A model generated the notes under the pieces. It made no database searches. It had not been told where the DNA came from and saw only the letters and a list, made by a program, of their open reading frames with translations. Shown one piece after another: positions 21,229 through 34,654 of a stretch of 64,000 nt of DNA (positions are counted from its first letter, which is position 1; every line of letters begins with the position of its first letter). The DNA comes from Sacculina carcini. Taxonomy: Eukaryota > Arthropoda > Thecostraca > Sacculinidae. The stretch is taken from assembly GCA_916048095.2 (NCBI GenBank), contig OU696589.1, forward strand, positions 6,939,183 through 7,003,182, written 5' to 3'. Made by a program: the position numbers and the translations under genes.

Positions 21229-23321
21229 CTAGAGAACTGCGGAGGTGACAGGCGGAGTGTCAGTGGCGCAGGAGACTGTGGTGGACCCGCTGGCTGACTG
21301 AGCCCTGGCCGTGTGAACAACTCCCGAACAAAACAGCGAAATACCACTGCTACTGCTACTGTTGTTGTTATTTGTTACTGCTGATGTTGTTGTTGTTGTG
21401 AGATTGGCATCGGTCAGAACACTGCTGGCGCCGGCCGCTTCACTCATGTTCTCATGCTGCGACGGTGCAGACAACACGTACTTCATCGACTCGTACACCG
21501 TCCAGCAAATGGCCGTACTGGGAATCTGATAGACAACACGCGCTCGCAATCCACGTGCAAACCCAGCCACACCGCCGTGCTCGTACACGTGGCACGTGGC
21601 CGCCACCAGACCGACAACACGCGCACGTGGCGACGCGCCGGCGGGCACCGCGTGTTCGTGAGTGTTGAGCAGCGTCTTGCAGACATCTATGGGTGTGGTG
21701 ACGGCGGCAGCCACCGCTCCAGCCACGGCGCCACACAACATATGAGCCATCGGCCAGTAGCGCCGTTCAGGGTTCACCACACGCCGCGCCTGCTCGTACA
21801 CCATGAAGTGAATGCTCTGAAATGGCACGTTCATCGCCAGCTGGGCGGCGTAGGCGCGGTAGAAGACGGCCGCACCGTGGCGCGCGTGCAACGAGCGCGC
21901 GCACTGCCAGCTCGACGAGTAGGGAGAATTGTACATCTGCATGCGCTGCTTCACCGCTACACACACACACACACACATGTCAATAAATACACACACACAC
22001 ACACACACACATGCCAATGCACATGAAGACAGCATATTGACAGGAGCATTTTGGACGTGGTATCAGTTGTATCATTCACACACAGCGACACTGTCGGTGA
22101 GAGAGATAGAGAGCGAGAGAGAGAGAGAGGAGACAACCGACCATCAGCGGGTGTCATGACGGCATCATGCACGAGCGTGGCGACCACACCCGCCAGACCG
22201 GGACTCAGCGACCGTGGCACCACGTGCAGTCGGTCGACCGCGTCACGAAGGTTCTCATAGACGGTGAAATAGGCGGCGTGAGCAGGTCCGGCGCCGATCA
22301 CCACCGCAGGCATGCCACGCACTGGTCGCAACACACCCTCGTGTCTCACCATGCGCCACAATGTCTCAGTCACGCCACCACTGCCTCCGCCAGCGCCGCC
22401 AGCCACGTTCAACATCTGCATGCGGGTCTGTCCACACACAAACACAAACATCGAGCATGTTCCATTAGTGCTGGAAAAAGTATGGACTAGTTCAAGCGAA
22501 ACTGATCAAGAACAACAAAAAGCTCAACATACATATACATAAATTATTACCCGACACATAAGATATGTTATATACATAACACTAGAAACATATGATACTA
22601 AGAAACACACCATATATATACATGTGTATATATACATATATAAACATATATATACACAAGTATATATATGGTAATTATTCTGGATTTTTATTCTGGTACC
22701 ATGAGGCAAAACACGTACATGAAACGAAAAACTGTATGGTTAATACACAGGATACGAGAGTAAAACGTAGTATGTTACGACACGCAGTGTCCACATGTAT
22801 AAGTACAAATGCACACAAAAAAGGTATTTATATAGAACGGTTTGCATATATAAACATATATATATATATATACATGCATATATATGGTGTGCTTTCTTAG
22901 TATCATATGTTGCAATGTTATGTATATAACATATCTTATGTGTCGTGTAATAATTCAGGGTATGATTATGTAGAGATGATCAGAAAATTTGATTACATAA
23001 CCACAGCCATTATGAAAAAAACAGCTACGCTAAAACCTAAATACACCACAAATGACAGCCCAATGTTGATGAACTGATATAAAAACGATTATTAGGCAAA
23101 AATCGTAAACGCAAGCGTTTATCTGGCAGAAACTAACTACCAACAATCAACACGAGCCAAATCATAAGAATTATCAGATAAAAACCACCAGCTAGTTGGC
23201 TCACCTTTACAGAATCAATTGGATAGACGAGACAATGCTCCATTATTCCAGCAAAAGCTCCACCGACCATCTGCACCCACGGGCTGGCGGAGGGCAATGC
23301 TTCGTATTCATCAGATTCCAT
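21229..23321 (-). CDS. mfrn: Mitoferrin, mitochondrial iron importer (SLC25A28/37 type)
   Basis: Three exons: 23321-23205, 22427-22142, 21956-21229; phases close at 376 residues. This is a six-helix inner-membrane carrier that brings iron into mitochondria for haem and Fe-S synthesis. The start ATG gives MESDEYEALP, close to the mitoferrin N-terminus DEYENLP. The three carrier signatures are YPIDSVK, TPADAVKQR and TPIDVCKTLL, one at each exon border region, and the conserved histidines occur in AGIMEH, GAGPAHAAYF and FQSIHF. LLNTHEH matches mitoferrin LLNTQEN rather than other SLC25 carriers. The C-terminal tail after the sixth helix is about 85 residues, rich in Thr, Asn and Ser, and longer than in vertebrates. 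The first intron holds a MITE with long inverted repeats. Both other introns' acceptors are TG-rich. Confidence 0.94.
22543..22955. mobile_element. MITE/foldback element with about 80-bp inverted repeats
   Basis: CGACACATAAGATATGTTAT near 22553 is repeated inverted at 22920-22945; the arms 22543-22622 and 22876-22955 pair over about 80 bp with few mismatches, ending in the AT-rich CCATATATATACATG. No coding capacity. Lies in mitoferrin intron 1. Confidence 0.75.
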
Positions 23322-23639
23322 CTCTTCGGCTTTAACCAGGTGCAATATTGATCAGATACATAACACGAAAACGCTCAGTGCAAGAGCAAAATCACAAAAT
23401 CAGCCACCACTAAACCAAATGTGCTTGCAACGAGCAAGGCCAAAACGAAAGCCAACCAACAGAGGAAGAGCAAGAATATATGCAAACATGCTGAAATTCT
23501 CAACCAGATTCGCCATCAATCGTCTATGCCATGATTTTCTAAGCAGCTTAATATCCGACCAGTTCCAGAAATATTTCGATGCTAAATATAGAGAAACCGT
23601 ACACGTTTTTATAGAAAAATATGGTTTATGAATAGGTTG

Positions 23640-24935
23640 AAAATACTTTAAAAATGTATTCTTAAACAGTTGTTTTTTTAAAGTTCTTGAAATTTTTGGA
23701 AGCTTCGATTTTCTTCCCTTATCCTATCAAAAGTCTGTTCCTCATATCATGGACACTATCTCATCTTGGGCCTCCTCAGGATCACTGATCATCAATCCTT
23801 CTAAAACTGAATATATTGTTCTTCACCCGCCTAAGATCCACCCTGCTCTGTCTGACTTGCCTCTTTCATCCCATGTACGTGACCTCGGTATTATACTAGA
23901 TCCGCACCTATCCTATCAAAAACACTTCACTTCTACCGCTCATATCTGTCGGTTAATTATCCGAAATCTATATTTGATCCGTCCTTACATTGACTCTCCT
24001 CTCGCACACTCTCTGGTATCTGCTCTCATACTTCCCCGCATTGACTACTGCAATTCACTATTTCTACACCTTCCACAGAAATCCTATAACATACTGCAGT
24101 CTATCCTTAATCAAGCCTGTCGTTTCATCCTTCGCCTTCCTCCACATCACCCCACATCATCCCATCTACGTGACCTGGGTATCCTACCCATACCCTACCG
24201 CATTCATCATAAAATCTGTTTACTGACATACAAGCTCTTACATCTTTCTGACTCACCGCAGTATCTTCTAGAACTCCTATCGCCACATGTTGGTCCTCGT
24301 GATACACGACAGTTCAAAGTACTCCTTGAACCTCGTTCTCTTTGTGAATCTTTCTGGTCGACACGCTCTCTTCAGTTTACTGCACCACGTATGTACAACA
24401 ACCTTCCATATGAACTACTCTCCTCCACATCTGTTAAATCATTCTCGAAGCTACTACATTCTCACCTTCTCTCGCTATTAGATTAAATGACCTGCTCATA
24501 ATGCTAAAAGCATAAAAGCAAAAAGCATGCTCATAATTGCATTATTTGTTCTTGTTTTGTATGTGTGCATGCTAGACCTTTTCTTGATATTAGATTACAT
24601 AACTTGCTCATAACTGCATTCTCTATACTTGTTTGTATGTGTGCTTGTATATGTTTGCATGTCTGCCTGATTCGCATGTTATATTTGTAGTGGCATATTT
24701 ATTTACTTACGTGCTGCCTTTTGTAATTACACCTATATTCTGATTCTTGTCACGACCTCTATAATTTGCCATGTATGTTCGCATGCTTTTCTCTGCAGTT
24801 TTGTAGTTTCTGCATTTGCATGTTACATGTATTCTGGCTTATTTATTTTATTTAGTTTTATTATTGCATGTCTACTTTATTCTTTATGCCAATTGTGCCT
24901 GTGGTAGGCTGAAGTACAAATACAAATACAAATTT
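23640..24935 (+). mobile_element. Non-LTR retrotransposon, 5'-truncated, RT C-terminal part
   Basis: An open frame 23749-24486 (stop 24484-24486) carries ISSWASSGSLIINPSKTEYI, LILPRIDYCNSLFLHLP, LNQACRFILRLPP and a closing AAPRMYNNLPYELL-like segment, all typical of the C-terminal half of CR1/Jockey-type reverse transcriptases. The frame extends a little upstream (FLPLSYQKSVPHI) without the catalytic YADD. A 450-bp 3' UTR ends in an ACAAAT tail at about 24933. Still open over 245 codons, so the insertion is fairly recent. It lies between mitoferrin and ZDHHC16. Confidence 0.9.
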
Positions 24936-25224
24936 GATTCACATTCACATTTATTGTCGCCAAAATTTTCAAGTCACATATGGAACACAATCACACACAA
25001 TATCACGAAACATAGGCTAAAACCACGCCAATTCACATCTAATTACTACTACACGAGTGATATCAGAACCACGACACAAAATACGTCATAAAAAACGAAT
25101 ATGAGACAAATATGGAACTTGTGCCAGGAATTACTTCACAGCAGACATTCTGTGCGATTGAATATCAAGATGATTGAGAGCACAGATAACACAGACAGAT
25201 AAATATCTCGACTGAAATGCGACA

Positions 25225-28200
25225 TCACAAAAATTTCACGTCAGTGCAATAATCCACCAACAGATGGCGCCATGATAAACCGTCATTTTCCGGCGCGTGC
25301 GTAGAAGGCAGCAGAATGTGGCGCCAACCTCTGTCGTCGACAAAAAAGCCAAGAACTCTTAATAACATAAGGAAAATACCAAATATATATTAAATACACA
25401 CCAAACTGCTCAAATATCAAATAATAAAGGAGAATATAATCAAGTACAAAATATAATTAAGCGTTCAATATATGAATGAAATAAATTTCAAATGAAATTA
25501 AATAAACACGGTTGCATCATATCACTGAAATGAAATATATTAAACATAACATTCAGTAAGAATTAATTTAAATATTGAACCATTTCACAGAGGTTTTGTA
25601 GGGCAAAAAAATAAAAGTTACTTAATACACTGAACCGTCTAAAGTTTGGCTGACACACCAAAGAAAAGCCGATTAAACAGTGGAAAAACACCAATAAAAA
25701 GCCAACCCACCGCCCGCGACGCAGTCCCAGAAAAATCATCCAATTCTCCCAGAAGCCGCGATCATAGGGATTTTTGTACACCTGCAAAATGTAGACCAGA
25801 CATGAACATGTATTAACATACACTGTACTTTATGCTTAATCAATAACCAAGGTAGTTCACGAATATTTAGTATTAACTATATATAGTATTTATTATATAT
25901 TTAAGTATATTTAGAGCTCCCGAGTAGCTCAGTTGTTAGGCGCTGAACTGTCGTGTCAGAGGTTCGCGGTTCGAATCCTGGCCCGGGTTCGTTCATCAAC
26001 ACCTCCGCTTGAGTCTACCGGGAGTTACTACTGTAGATGGGCACATAGTGGGGCGCGCCATATATTCTAAACTGGCTGGTGCGCGCTTAAAACAGCCAAT
26101 AACAACAAGTTTAGCAAGTATTTAGCAAGGGTATGTTTACATTGTAATTACATTGTCATCTCTGAGGCAAATCTTAGAGTTTATATAACACCCACGCTGA
26201 AAAACATGGTAAGTGAGTAAGTGAATGATAATGCAAGCGTGTGTGTGTGTGAGGGGCAACAGTGGCTGACTTGACTGAGCTGCCTGAGTCGCAGAGTCTC
26301 GCGCCGGTTGATGTGAGCCTCTATGCTGGTCTCGGCACGTGATATGAGGCGTGCGTGCCACGTGCACAGAACAGCGAGTGCCACAAACACGCCTGTCGCA
26401 TACAATAGACCAGGCGATTAAACACGGGCGGATTAACACACTGATAAACAGTGCGGAATTACACAATTACACACCACGTATCAACAATAACAATAATAAC
26501 AGCAATAACAACAAATACAGAGCATGAAATGTTATCTGATGTTTTGTTGAATGTTTTTCTCTGCGTGTGTTTTTTATGATTGAGGTGCATGAGGATTGTA
26601 CGCACGTAATTTCAAACGATTTTCCCATACCACGACAATAATATATTTTTAACAATATTAATTATATGATTGAGTCTGGACAACCTAGCATAGCGATGGA
26701 GGATAATTGAAGTTTTGATAGAAACTAACAGAGAATATTAGCTTGATGAATAGTAATAAGTTGAAAATACGTTGTGTGGAACTTTTGAAACTAATGACAC
26801 TGTCATACACACAGAAAATCAGGTAGAGAATTCAAGAGAGAGAAGTTCACACACACACACACACACACACACCGATCGATAACAGAGATTCCATGACGAT
26901 AAAAAAGCGACGCCACGAATGTGTCGATCTGCCGAGAAATAAGTCAGTAGTAACCGAGTTGTCATCACCCGTCTGTTCACGTGACAGCCAGGCACAACCG
27001 AGTAAACACACATAAACAACAAGACAACTGAGAATATGATAATATTTTCCGTAATGATATTGTTGAATATTAATTAGTTGATTGATGGATTATGCACGTG
27101 ATGTTGTTGTTTATGTGGTTTGTGTGTGATGTACAACTGTCTTATGTCAAATGTTCTTGGGTTGCCATGACAACGTGTTGTGGGAATTCGGGTTGGTTGG
27201 AAAAACCTACCTGGGTGTACCTGTCTGTCTTGAAGTCTACTCATTTATTTGTGTTTCAATATATTCACCCTTTTATCCAGATACTAAATTAATATGTTAT
27301 ATTGTGCTTGCTTTATTATCATAAATTATTAAGAAAAACCTGTTTTATAATTATGTGTAGTGCGTTGTAATAGTTGTCACGTGTGTTGTAGATTTTATGT
27401 CAAAAGTGATTGGAGACTGATGGACCGTTAGGAATTTGAAAATCATTGGGAAAGAGAGAGATGAAGTGATAGGAAGTCAGAGACAGAATAATCGTAGAAT
27501 TTTAAGCGTTATTGTTCGTGTAACATTGTTTCTTATATAATATATTCTTACTGTTCGTACTGCTTGGAGTTCGATCACAATATCTTATCAAAATATTTCC
27601 TTTTTCCTTCTAGTTTTTTAGCCTCTCACAAATCTGTCATCACTACAATCTTCAAAAGCCCGGACAAACCGCACTGCTACCTCACACTGACACTGTTGTT
27701 GTGCAGCCAGATGACAGGTTCCAGCTGGGGGGAGGAGGCCGGTCGACCCGTAATAGAACCACACGAGGACCACCACTCGTGTAACACCTCCTCACAAACA
27801 ATGTCGAAACCGAACACCATGACTAGCAGGGTTCCCAGCACCATGTACACCATGTACAGCAGGAAGAAACGGTGGTTGAAGTGGCCCACACACTGGTTCA
27901 ACCAGGCTGCACGTGACAATCAATACGCCACGCCGTCACACACCAACATGAACTCTGTATGTCAAGGTTCTCCACACAAATACACAGGCTGGTAGTCGAT
28001 ACACAAACACAAACACATAAAACACACATACAACACATAAAAACACACACAAACACAAACACACTAAAACACACGAAAACACACACAAACAGACTGGTCG
28101 TCGATACACAAACACACACACGAAATACAAACACAAACACACACACAAACACAACACATAAAAACACACAAACACAAACGTCCATTTATCCTTCAAAATA

Positions 28201-30307
28201 TCCCATTCATATCATATTTACGCCCGGCTCCGAACACCCAGGAAATGTCAACAAGAGAAAGAGGATACGACAATGATGGTCCATTTTGAGAATACAGCGG
28301 TTGCACAGTGAACAGTGATGTGTGCGAGGCGGACGAGCCATGACGCACTTGCGACAAACACCAGCTGTCTCGGGCAACAACACGTTCTGAAACAAACACA
28401 AACACAAACACACACAAACACAAACACACGGTCACATGTACTCACCGAGTTGTATAATACAGGAGATGAGCTGTCCTGTCTCCCAGCCAACATTAGTCTA
28501 ACCTACGCTTAAATTATTTCACCCTGCTACATTGAGCAATTTCCATATCTAGATTATTCCATGCATCCACACAGTCCTATTCGGGAAACTATACTTCTTG
28601 ATATCCCTAACTGCTCTGCTTTTCCTAAGGGTTTTAGTGTGTTTCCTGTTGTTTCTTTCACTCCATACTATCCAATCATATCTATCTATTACTTCCATGC
28701 CTATATTATACCTAAAAGCAGCTATAAGATCCCCTCTGCGTCTTCTATCTTCTAGCGTCGGTAGCGAAATTTTCTCTAACCTCTTTTCATTATCCAAACT
28801 ATATTTTACACCTATTTCATGTGTGCGTGTGTGTGCATGTGTATAATGTACTGATAAGCCTCAATGAAAATTTTCATGGATGTGCAATAAAAGCAACTTA
28901 CTTTACTTTGCTCACACACAAATACAAACTCTGCAGAAATCGGCGAGTTTAGGATGGACCAGGCCGGAACTCACCCGCGGCGCCAGTCCTGGAGAAGTAA
29001 GCAACGCCATGGTGTAGTTGAAGACAACATTGACCAGAAGCCAATAGCCCGTGGGCAGAACTATGGCGAGAGTGGCGGGGGATCGACGCCACCAGTATGG
29101 CACGCCGATGTAATGCGCCACCAGCACGTAGACCAACGTCAACAACACCACCACGGCCACAAAACACTGACACAAACAATTATTATAACACGTACTTATA
29201 GAGAGCCAATTCAGCCAGACCAGAAGTTCTTAACGGAGGGTGCTCGCACCCCTAGGAGACTAGCAGATATCACCCCTAGGAGACTAGCAGATAGTACCCC
29301 TAGGAGACTAGCAGATAGTACCCCTAGGAGACTAGTAGATAGTACCCCTAGTAGACTAGCAAATAGCACCCCTAGTAGACTAGCAAATAGCACCCCTAGG
29401 AGACTAGCAGATAGTACCCCTAGGAGACTAGCAGATAGTACCCCTAGGAGACTAGTAGATAGTACCCCTAGGAGACTAGCAAATAGCACCCCTAGGAGAC
29501 TAGTTCTTAAGGGGTGCGAGGAATCTTTTGGAAAATAAGAAATATTTTGTTTTTACCTCTGCTCTATATTTTCCCTGAAAAACAGTTTTTTTATACAGAA
29601 ACTTTAACCTGTATGAGTAAATATTTCATGAATAAAATTTTGTAATTACGTCATTTTTATGATATTCATATAGCTATCAAAAAGTCATGGAGTGTGAGAA
29701 CTGATTGCCTATTTGAGAGGGGTTGAGAACCACTGAAACACCGAGAAAAAGGTTGGGAACCACTGAGCTGGACTATTAAAAGCGATATGCACTGGATGTC
29801 TCACAATACATGCAACCCATGTTACTGCTCATAATTTTCCCAATATTAATGTTGTTTTTCTTTCTTTTCAGATTTGATGAGAGGAGACCATAACAATTAA
29901 TAATCATCCATCAATATGCCTTGGACAAAAGAGGCGATAATATTTTGCGTCCCTACTTATTTGGAGAAGAAATCATTAAGCACATTTAATTCAATTGTAT
30001 ATAACAGGACACAGAAACACACGGTGTAAACAAGCACAATGTGGAAGCATTTTGATAATGCAATAATACAAGACAACGCATGACAAAATTCCGACGTTCG
30101 GACAAAACACCCTGGTCTTTACTCAACAGAAGCAGAAGTCAACAGCAGTCTCATGTCACGTTGAAACAACGAAGTTTTGAGAGATTTATTGATTCATAAT
30201 AAACTTGCCGAATTTCGTACGCTGATAGGGAGTTTATTAATAAATTATTAATATTAACCTCGGCTTTAAGAAGCGGAAAGAACGAGTAGACATGGATACA
30301 CTATTGT

Positions 30308-30338
<31 letters not shown>

Positions 30339-31033
30339 CTAGGAAAATTACAACAAAGACTTAACTAAACTATACCCGGAATTGACAGATCTCGCTTACA
30401 TACACGGACTTCCAGTAATAAATATATGAAGCTCAAAAAATAACATATAGGGTAGATGATATAATTATGATTTACGAATACATGAAAGGTATGACATTCC
30501 TTGACCATGAGGCGTTATAAAGCGTTCTTTTGTTGGACTCCGTGGTGTAGTGGTAGCACACCCGCCTCACAAGCGGGAGGTCCGTGGTTCGAATCCCGGC
30601 GAAGGAGAATTTCATTGGGCTAATTCTATAATCCAACTGCCCCTGTCCACCCAGCAGTAAATGATGGTACCAGATATCAGTCATGTGTTGTGTCATGCAT
30701 TATGGGGAGGTGGCCCTCTCTAATACGTCTTCCGTCCTTGTGGTGCCATAGAGTGGAGATGGTAGGCTCTGTGGTGGTAGCCAGCTGCACGGGGCACACC
30801 TGTGTGTGTTTATAAGCTTCGGCTTCGTCCCGTGTAGCAGCTGTCACTTGAGACCTTTAACCTTTAGCAGCATGTGTGCGCCTACCGGTCCGAGAGACTT
30901 GGCAAAATTGTCGACAAGCCAGAACAGAGGCTCAAGCGCAGTGTCCACAGCGTAACTGTAGCTGCAGAATATAGTACAACACAATGTTTTTGCAGCGTAC
31001 ACCGTCAACTCCCAGCGAGCGCGCAGCCAGCAG
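25225..31033 (-). CDS. ZDHHC16: Palmitoyltransferase ZDHHC16-like, 5' end unresolved
   Basis: Exons: 31033-30886, 29166-28975, 28386-28269, 27906-27688, 26392-26271, 25781-25711, 25330-25225 (stop 25225-25227); phases agree. ZDHHC16 is an ER/Golgi multi-pass S-acyltransferase. The first exon reads [15 protein letters not shown], matching human AVDAAFEPVYWLVDN. The second encodes two membrane segments and SPGLAP. The zinc-binding domain is split by an intron exactly inside [26 protein letters not shown], then [25 protein letters not shown] is the TTxE-like motif. The penultimate exon has [13 protein letters not shown], the last [16 protein letters not shown], both typical of ZDHHC16. The donor at 27688 is inferred from phase and could instead lie a few bases later. 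No start codon is found upstream of 31033 in a compatible frame, so the first exon is missing from this model. Introns contain a SINE, a second SINE family, a LINE fragment and a hAT-like MITE. Confidence 0.9.
25914..26110 (+). mobile_element. Second tRNA-derived SINE family, single copy
   Basis: AGTAGCTCAGTTGTTAGGCG fits the pol III A box and GGTTCGAATCC the B box at normal spacing, but the acceptor and T stems do not pair, so this is not a tRNA gene. A 110-bp body ending in AACAACAA follows. In the ZDHHC16 intron 25782-26270. Confidence 0.7.
28445..28900 (-). mobile_element. Non-LTR retrotransposon fragment (RT C-terminus)
   Basis: Minus strand reads [20 protein letters not shown] and [20 protein letters not shown], the common end of LINE polyproteins (LPTLEYRRLRGD ... 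RKYFFSNRVV). It fills most of the ZDHHC16 intron 28387-28974. It is related to the fragment at 36770-37270. Confidence 0.85.
29221..29765. mobile_element. hAT-like MITE with internal minisatellite
   Basis: Begins CAGAAGTTCTTAACGG and ends GGTTGGGAACCACTG, imperfect inverted repeats of the hAT type, flanked by related 8-bp sequences AGCCAGAC/AGCTGGAC. Between 29250 and 29508 a 24-bp unit (CACCCCTAGGAGACTAGCAG) is repeated about eleven times. In the ZDHHC16 intron 29167-30885. Confidence 0.75.
30534..30867 (+). mobile_element. tRNA-Val SINE, full length
   Basis: Complete head (GGACTCCGTGGTGTAGTGGT, GGTTCGAATCCCGG), body and CTTTAACCTTTAG tail. Its end lies 19 bp from the ZDHHC16 exon at 30886, so it supplies the start of that intron's flank. 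Confidence 0.92.
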
Positions 31034-31813
31034 CTAACGGACACAAAACACACACACAAACACATACCGATCAGGCCCGCCGAGAAAAGTGAGTTCAAAA
31101 TGACTATATTATGCCTCTTAGATAATGAGATCAAAAGCCCGTTTAATTAACCAATTGTGATATTTATAAATCAATATATTCGGTAAGCGTGTGTATTTTG
31201 TGCATTGTTTTTGGGAATAGTTAAGAGCCCTGGTCAGGTCATCGGTCAAAACAGGCAAGATTTGAGCGATTCAGAATTGAAATTCAATGCAACTTACTTG
31301 GCAAACAGGATTATTTTCATCTCAGTTAGTTAGTCACATCGCATGAAACCAGTTTGTTGAATTAAACTTGCAAGACAACGCCACATACTCAAAACACCTA
31401 CAAAAACTACATCTACATTGATATTTGAATTAGGTTATGCGAATCCCATTGGCCATGCTGATAATTTGTATTTATTTATGTTTCTCACATGCCAATAGCA
31501 CCACTCTACATATGCGTTATTTTTGTATGATTGCCAGTTATGCTGTTCAGATGCATGTGGAGCACATGGGTTTTGTTGTTTGATGTCGCATGTTGATGCA
31601 AGGTAATGTGTACGGTTTTTACGTTGAGCAAATGCATAGGACAGTTTTTAAATTCCACCGTTCAATGGTCAGTTTAGATAAGAAAATGTCAGAACACATG
31701 CGAAATGAGTGAGAAGGGCGAGTTAGTGTCAAAATATATGCGAACTGTAATGGGACGAATATCCTGATTTTTTCATGTGTGTGATCGTGTATGTGTGCTT
31801 TTGTGCGGTGTAG
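31034..31813. promoter_or_regulatory. Divergent promoter region ZDHHC16 / TFB2M
   Basis: The two genes are transcribed away from each other and no other gene intervenes, so both promoters and the missing ZDHHC16 first exon lie here or close by. The sequence is AT-rich and I see no TATA box at a convincing position. Confidence 0.45.
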
Positions 31814-33884
31814 ATGCTGCACAATCGGTTATTTAAGGCGGCCGGCTTGTGTTACTCTCAAGTGCGCGTATTGCGGTGTTGTGTGGCGAATGTGATGTCG
31901 CGCTGTATCACAGGACACGCAACATTTGCGGCGCACTCTGGTGCGGCATGTTTGTGTGGCTACATCACACCTCTCGGCCTGCTCAACTGGCAGCCCTGTC
32001 TCCTCAGTGTTTGTTCTCCAATGGGCGGCCGAGCTTTGACGGTGCGCGGCAATAAGTGGCAGTCTCTAATGCGAAATGAGCTGAAACTCAAGAACAGGGC
32101 GGAACAAAAGAAGAACAAGGAGGGCAGCCGGAATCAGGAGAAAGAAGTTGACGAAGAGGTCGATCCAGCATCATCACATTCCTCAATGACAGACACAACT
32201 TCGTGGGCAATTGAACAATGCATGGCGGCTATGGCCAAAAGACGCAACAGCAAACGACATATATACATTGTCAGCGATCTTGCTGCTGGTGCGTATGTTT
32301 GTGCTTGTTTGTGTGTTGCTGTATCTATGTATATGCTCGTGTTGCGTCTAATTTGCCTCTAGTTTGTATTTGTGTCTGCTCGTGTGTGTGTGTGTGTGTC
32401 AGAGTGTATGTCGCGGCATTTATCTAGTGTGCTGAGTGAACAGTCAAGTGGCGTGAGTACAGTGTGTGTGGAGGTGTCGTCTGGTCCTGGCGTGTTAACT
32501 CGCCGCCTCATCTCCTGCTGTCAGGCTTGGCCAGCTGTCACGCTACGCTGCGCCGAATTGGATTCACACTTTATCGCAATTCTAAAGGTATGTATCTTCA
32601 TGTATACGCACTGTCTGCCTGACCAAGTGAACCGCTTGGTCTCGCTCCTCAAACTTGTAGTTCTCTTTTAGACATAGCCTTCGTTTTCATCTTATATTTT
32701 TCTCTTTCCGTCTTATCATCCTTTTATATCTTTAATCATCTTCTTTTTTCCATCTTACTCTCTTTTATCCATCTTTTTCCATTTTATTCTCTTTTATCCT
32801 TCTTTTTTTCCATCTTCACCTCTTCACCCATCATCTTGTCGTGTTTTTTCATGATGCATTTTCATTTGTGTGTACATTGTGTGATTTGTATGTATGATTT
32901 CATCCATGCCAATACTTTGTTGTATAAAGTGGCAATACATTTCTGATTTCTGATTTCTTTTTTCTTCTATTTTCATATTTTTCTATCATCTTTATCCATC
33001 TCCTTTCATAAGTTTGTTGTTAAATCTCTGTGTTTGTGTGTGTTTGTGCAGGAGTCGTGTGCAGACGTGTCTGTCTATGAAGGCTCAATGTTGAGTGTAC
33101 TGAGGGAATTAATGACATGTGTCTCACCGCGTTCAACCACTCCTTCTGGCTTGTTTGGCGACTTGATTTCGCCTCATTCAGGTATTATACGGCGTCAGGT
33201 TGTGCTGTTTGTTTCATGCTTTTATCAATGGCCAATATGAAGTGATTACAAGCACAATATACAAACCACCGCAGCGCAAGAATCAGGGCGAAAGATAGTA
33301 ACAGTCAAATGGAAACAAATACAAGAAGTGCAATAGAAAAATGGCAAGAACATGAAGAGTAAATATGGCAAAGAAAGAGATAAGGATGGAGAGAGGCGAA
33401 TAGTAAATGGAAGACTAAATAATAAAATATCCAAGAGTAAAAATGTAAATTTAAGAGTAAAAATGTAAACTTAGTAGTAAAAATGTAAATTTAAGAGTAA
33501 AAATGTAAACTTAGTAGTAAAAATGTAAATTTAAGAGTAAATAATACAATACGGAAGAGAAAAAATGTAAATGGAAGAGTAAAAATGTAAATTTAAGAGT
33601 AAATATGTAAATGTAAGAGTAAAATATAAATTCAAGAGTAAATAATACAATATGTGAGAGTAAAAATGTAAATGTCAGAGTAAAAATGTAAATGTCAGAG
33701 TAAAAATGTAAATTTAAGATCAAAATGTAAATTTAAGAGTAAAAATAGAAAATGTCAGAGTAAATAAAAATGTCAGAGTAAATAATAAAAAAATGTAAGA
33801 GTAAAAATGCAAATATTCATACAAATCAAAGCGGAGATATAAAATCCAATACTCGACATTCTTATAGTTGTGTGTGTTTGTGTC

Positions 33885-33920
<36 letters not shown>

Positions 33921-34582
33921 TGTGTGCTAGATGAATGGAGTGTGTGTATTGTTGGCGTTGCTCACTGTATGAGCGTGTTCTACGTGTTGCTGCGTGCCGT
34001 CACAGATAACAGTAGCCTCATGTCCCGCGGCCGACTGCAGCTGCTTCTCTTCATTCCGCCCGTCTTTATGAAGGTGCCGTGCTTACGGACACTGCCGTGT
34101 GTACAAAACCAGTGTGTATGCTTGTGTGTGTGTACAGAACCAGTGTGTATGCTTGTGCGTGTGTACAGATCCAGTGTGTATGTTTGTGTTTGGACTGCGT
34201 GGTGTAGTGGTGGCACACACACACACACAAATATACACATACACAGCATCACACACACACACACACAAAGACACACAAACACACAGCATCACACACACAC
34301 AAACACACACACACACAAACACACACACACATACACATACACACACACACAAAAACACATTACATTACATTACATTAGGTAGATATTTATATAGCGCCCT
34401 ACACCTAGAGGGTCTCTAGGGCGCTGCACACACACACGAACACACATAGAGTGTATCACACACACACACGAATACACGTACACACACACATGCACACGCA
34501 GCATCACACACACACAAACAAACACACACACACACACACACACACATGCATGCCCACACACATGCACACAGCGTCACATACG

Positions 34583-34654
<72 letters not shown>

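Noticed and set aside
20725-21347. Long open frames of Cys/Val or Thr/His (also at 34083-34898, 44894-45379, 54003-54346, 59013-60082)
   Set aside because: Translations of CA/TG microsatellites; no sequence complexity and no homology pattern.
23419-23631. Basic 70-codon frame upstream of mitoferrin
   Set aside because: No domain, no start context and no continuation across an intron.
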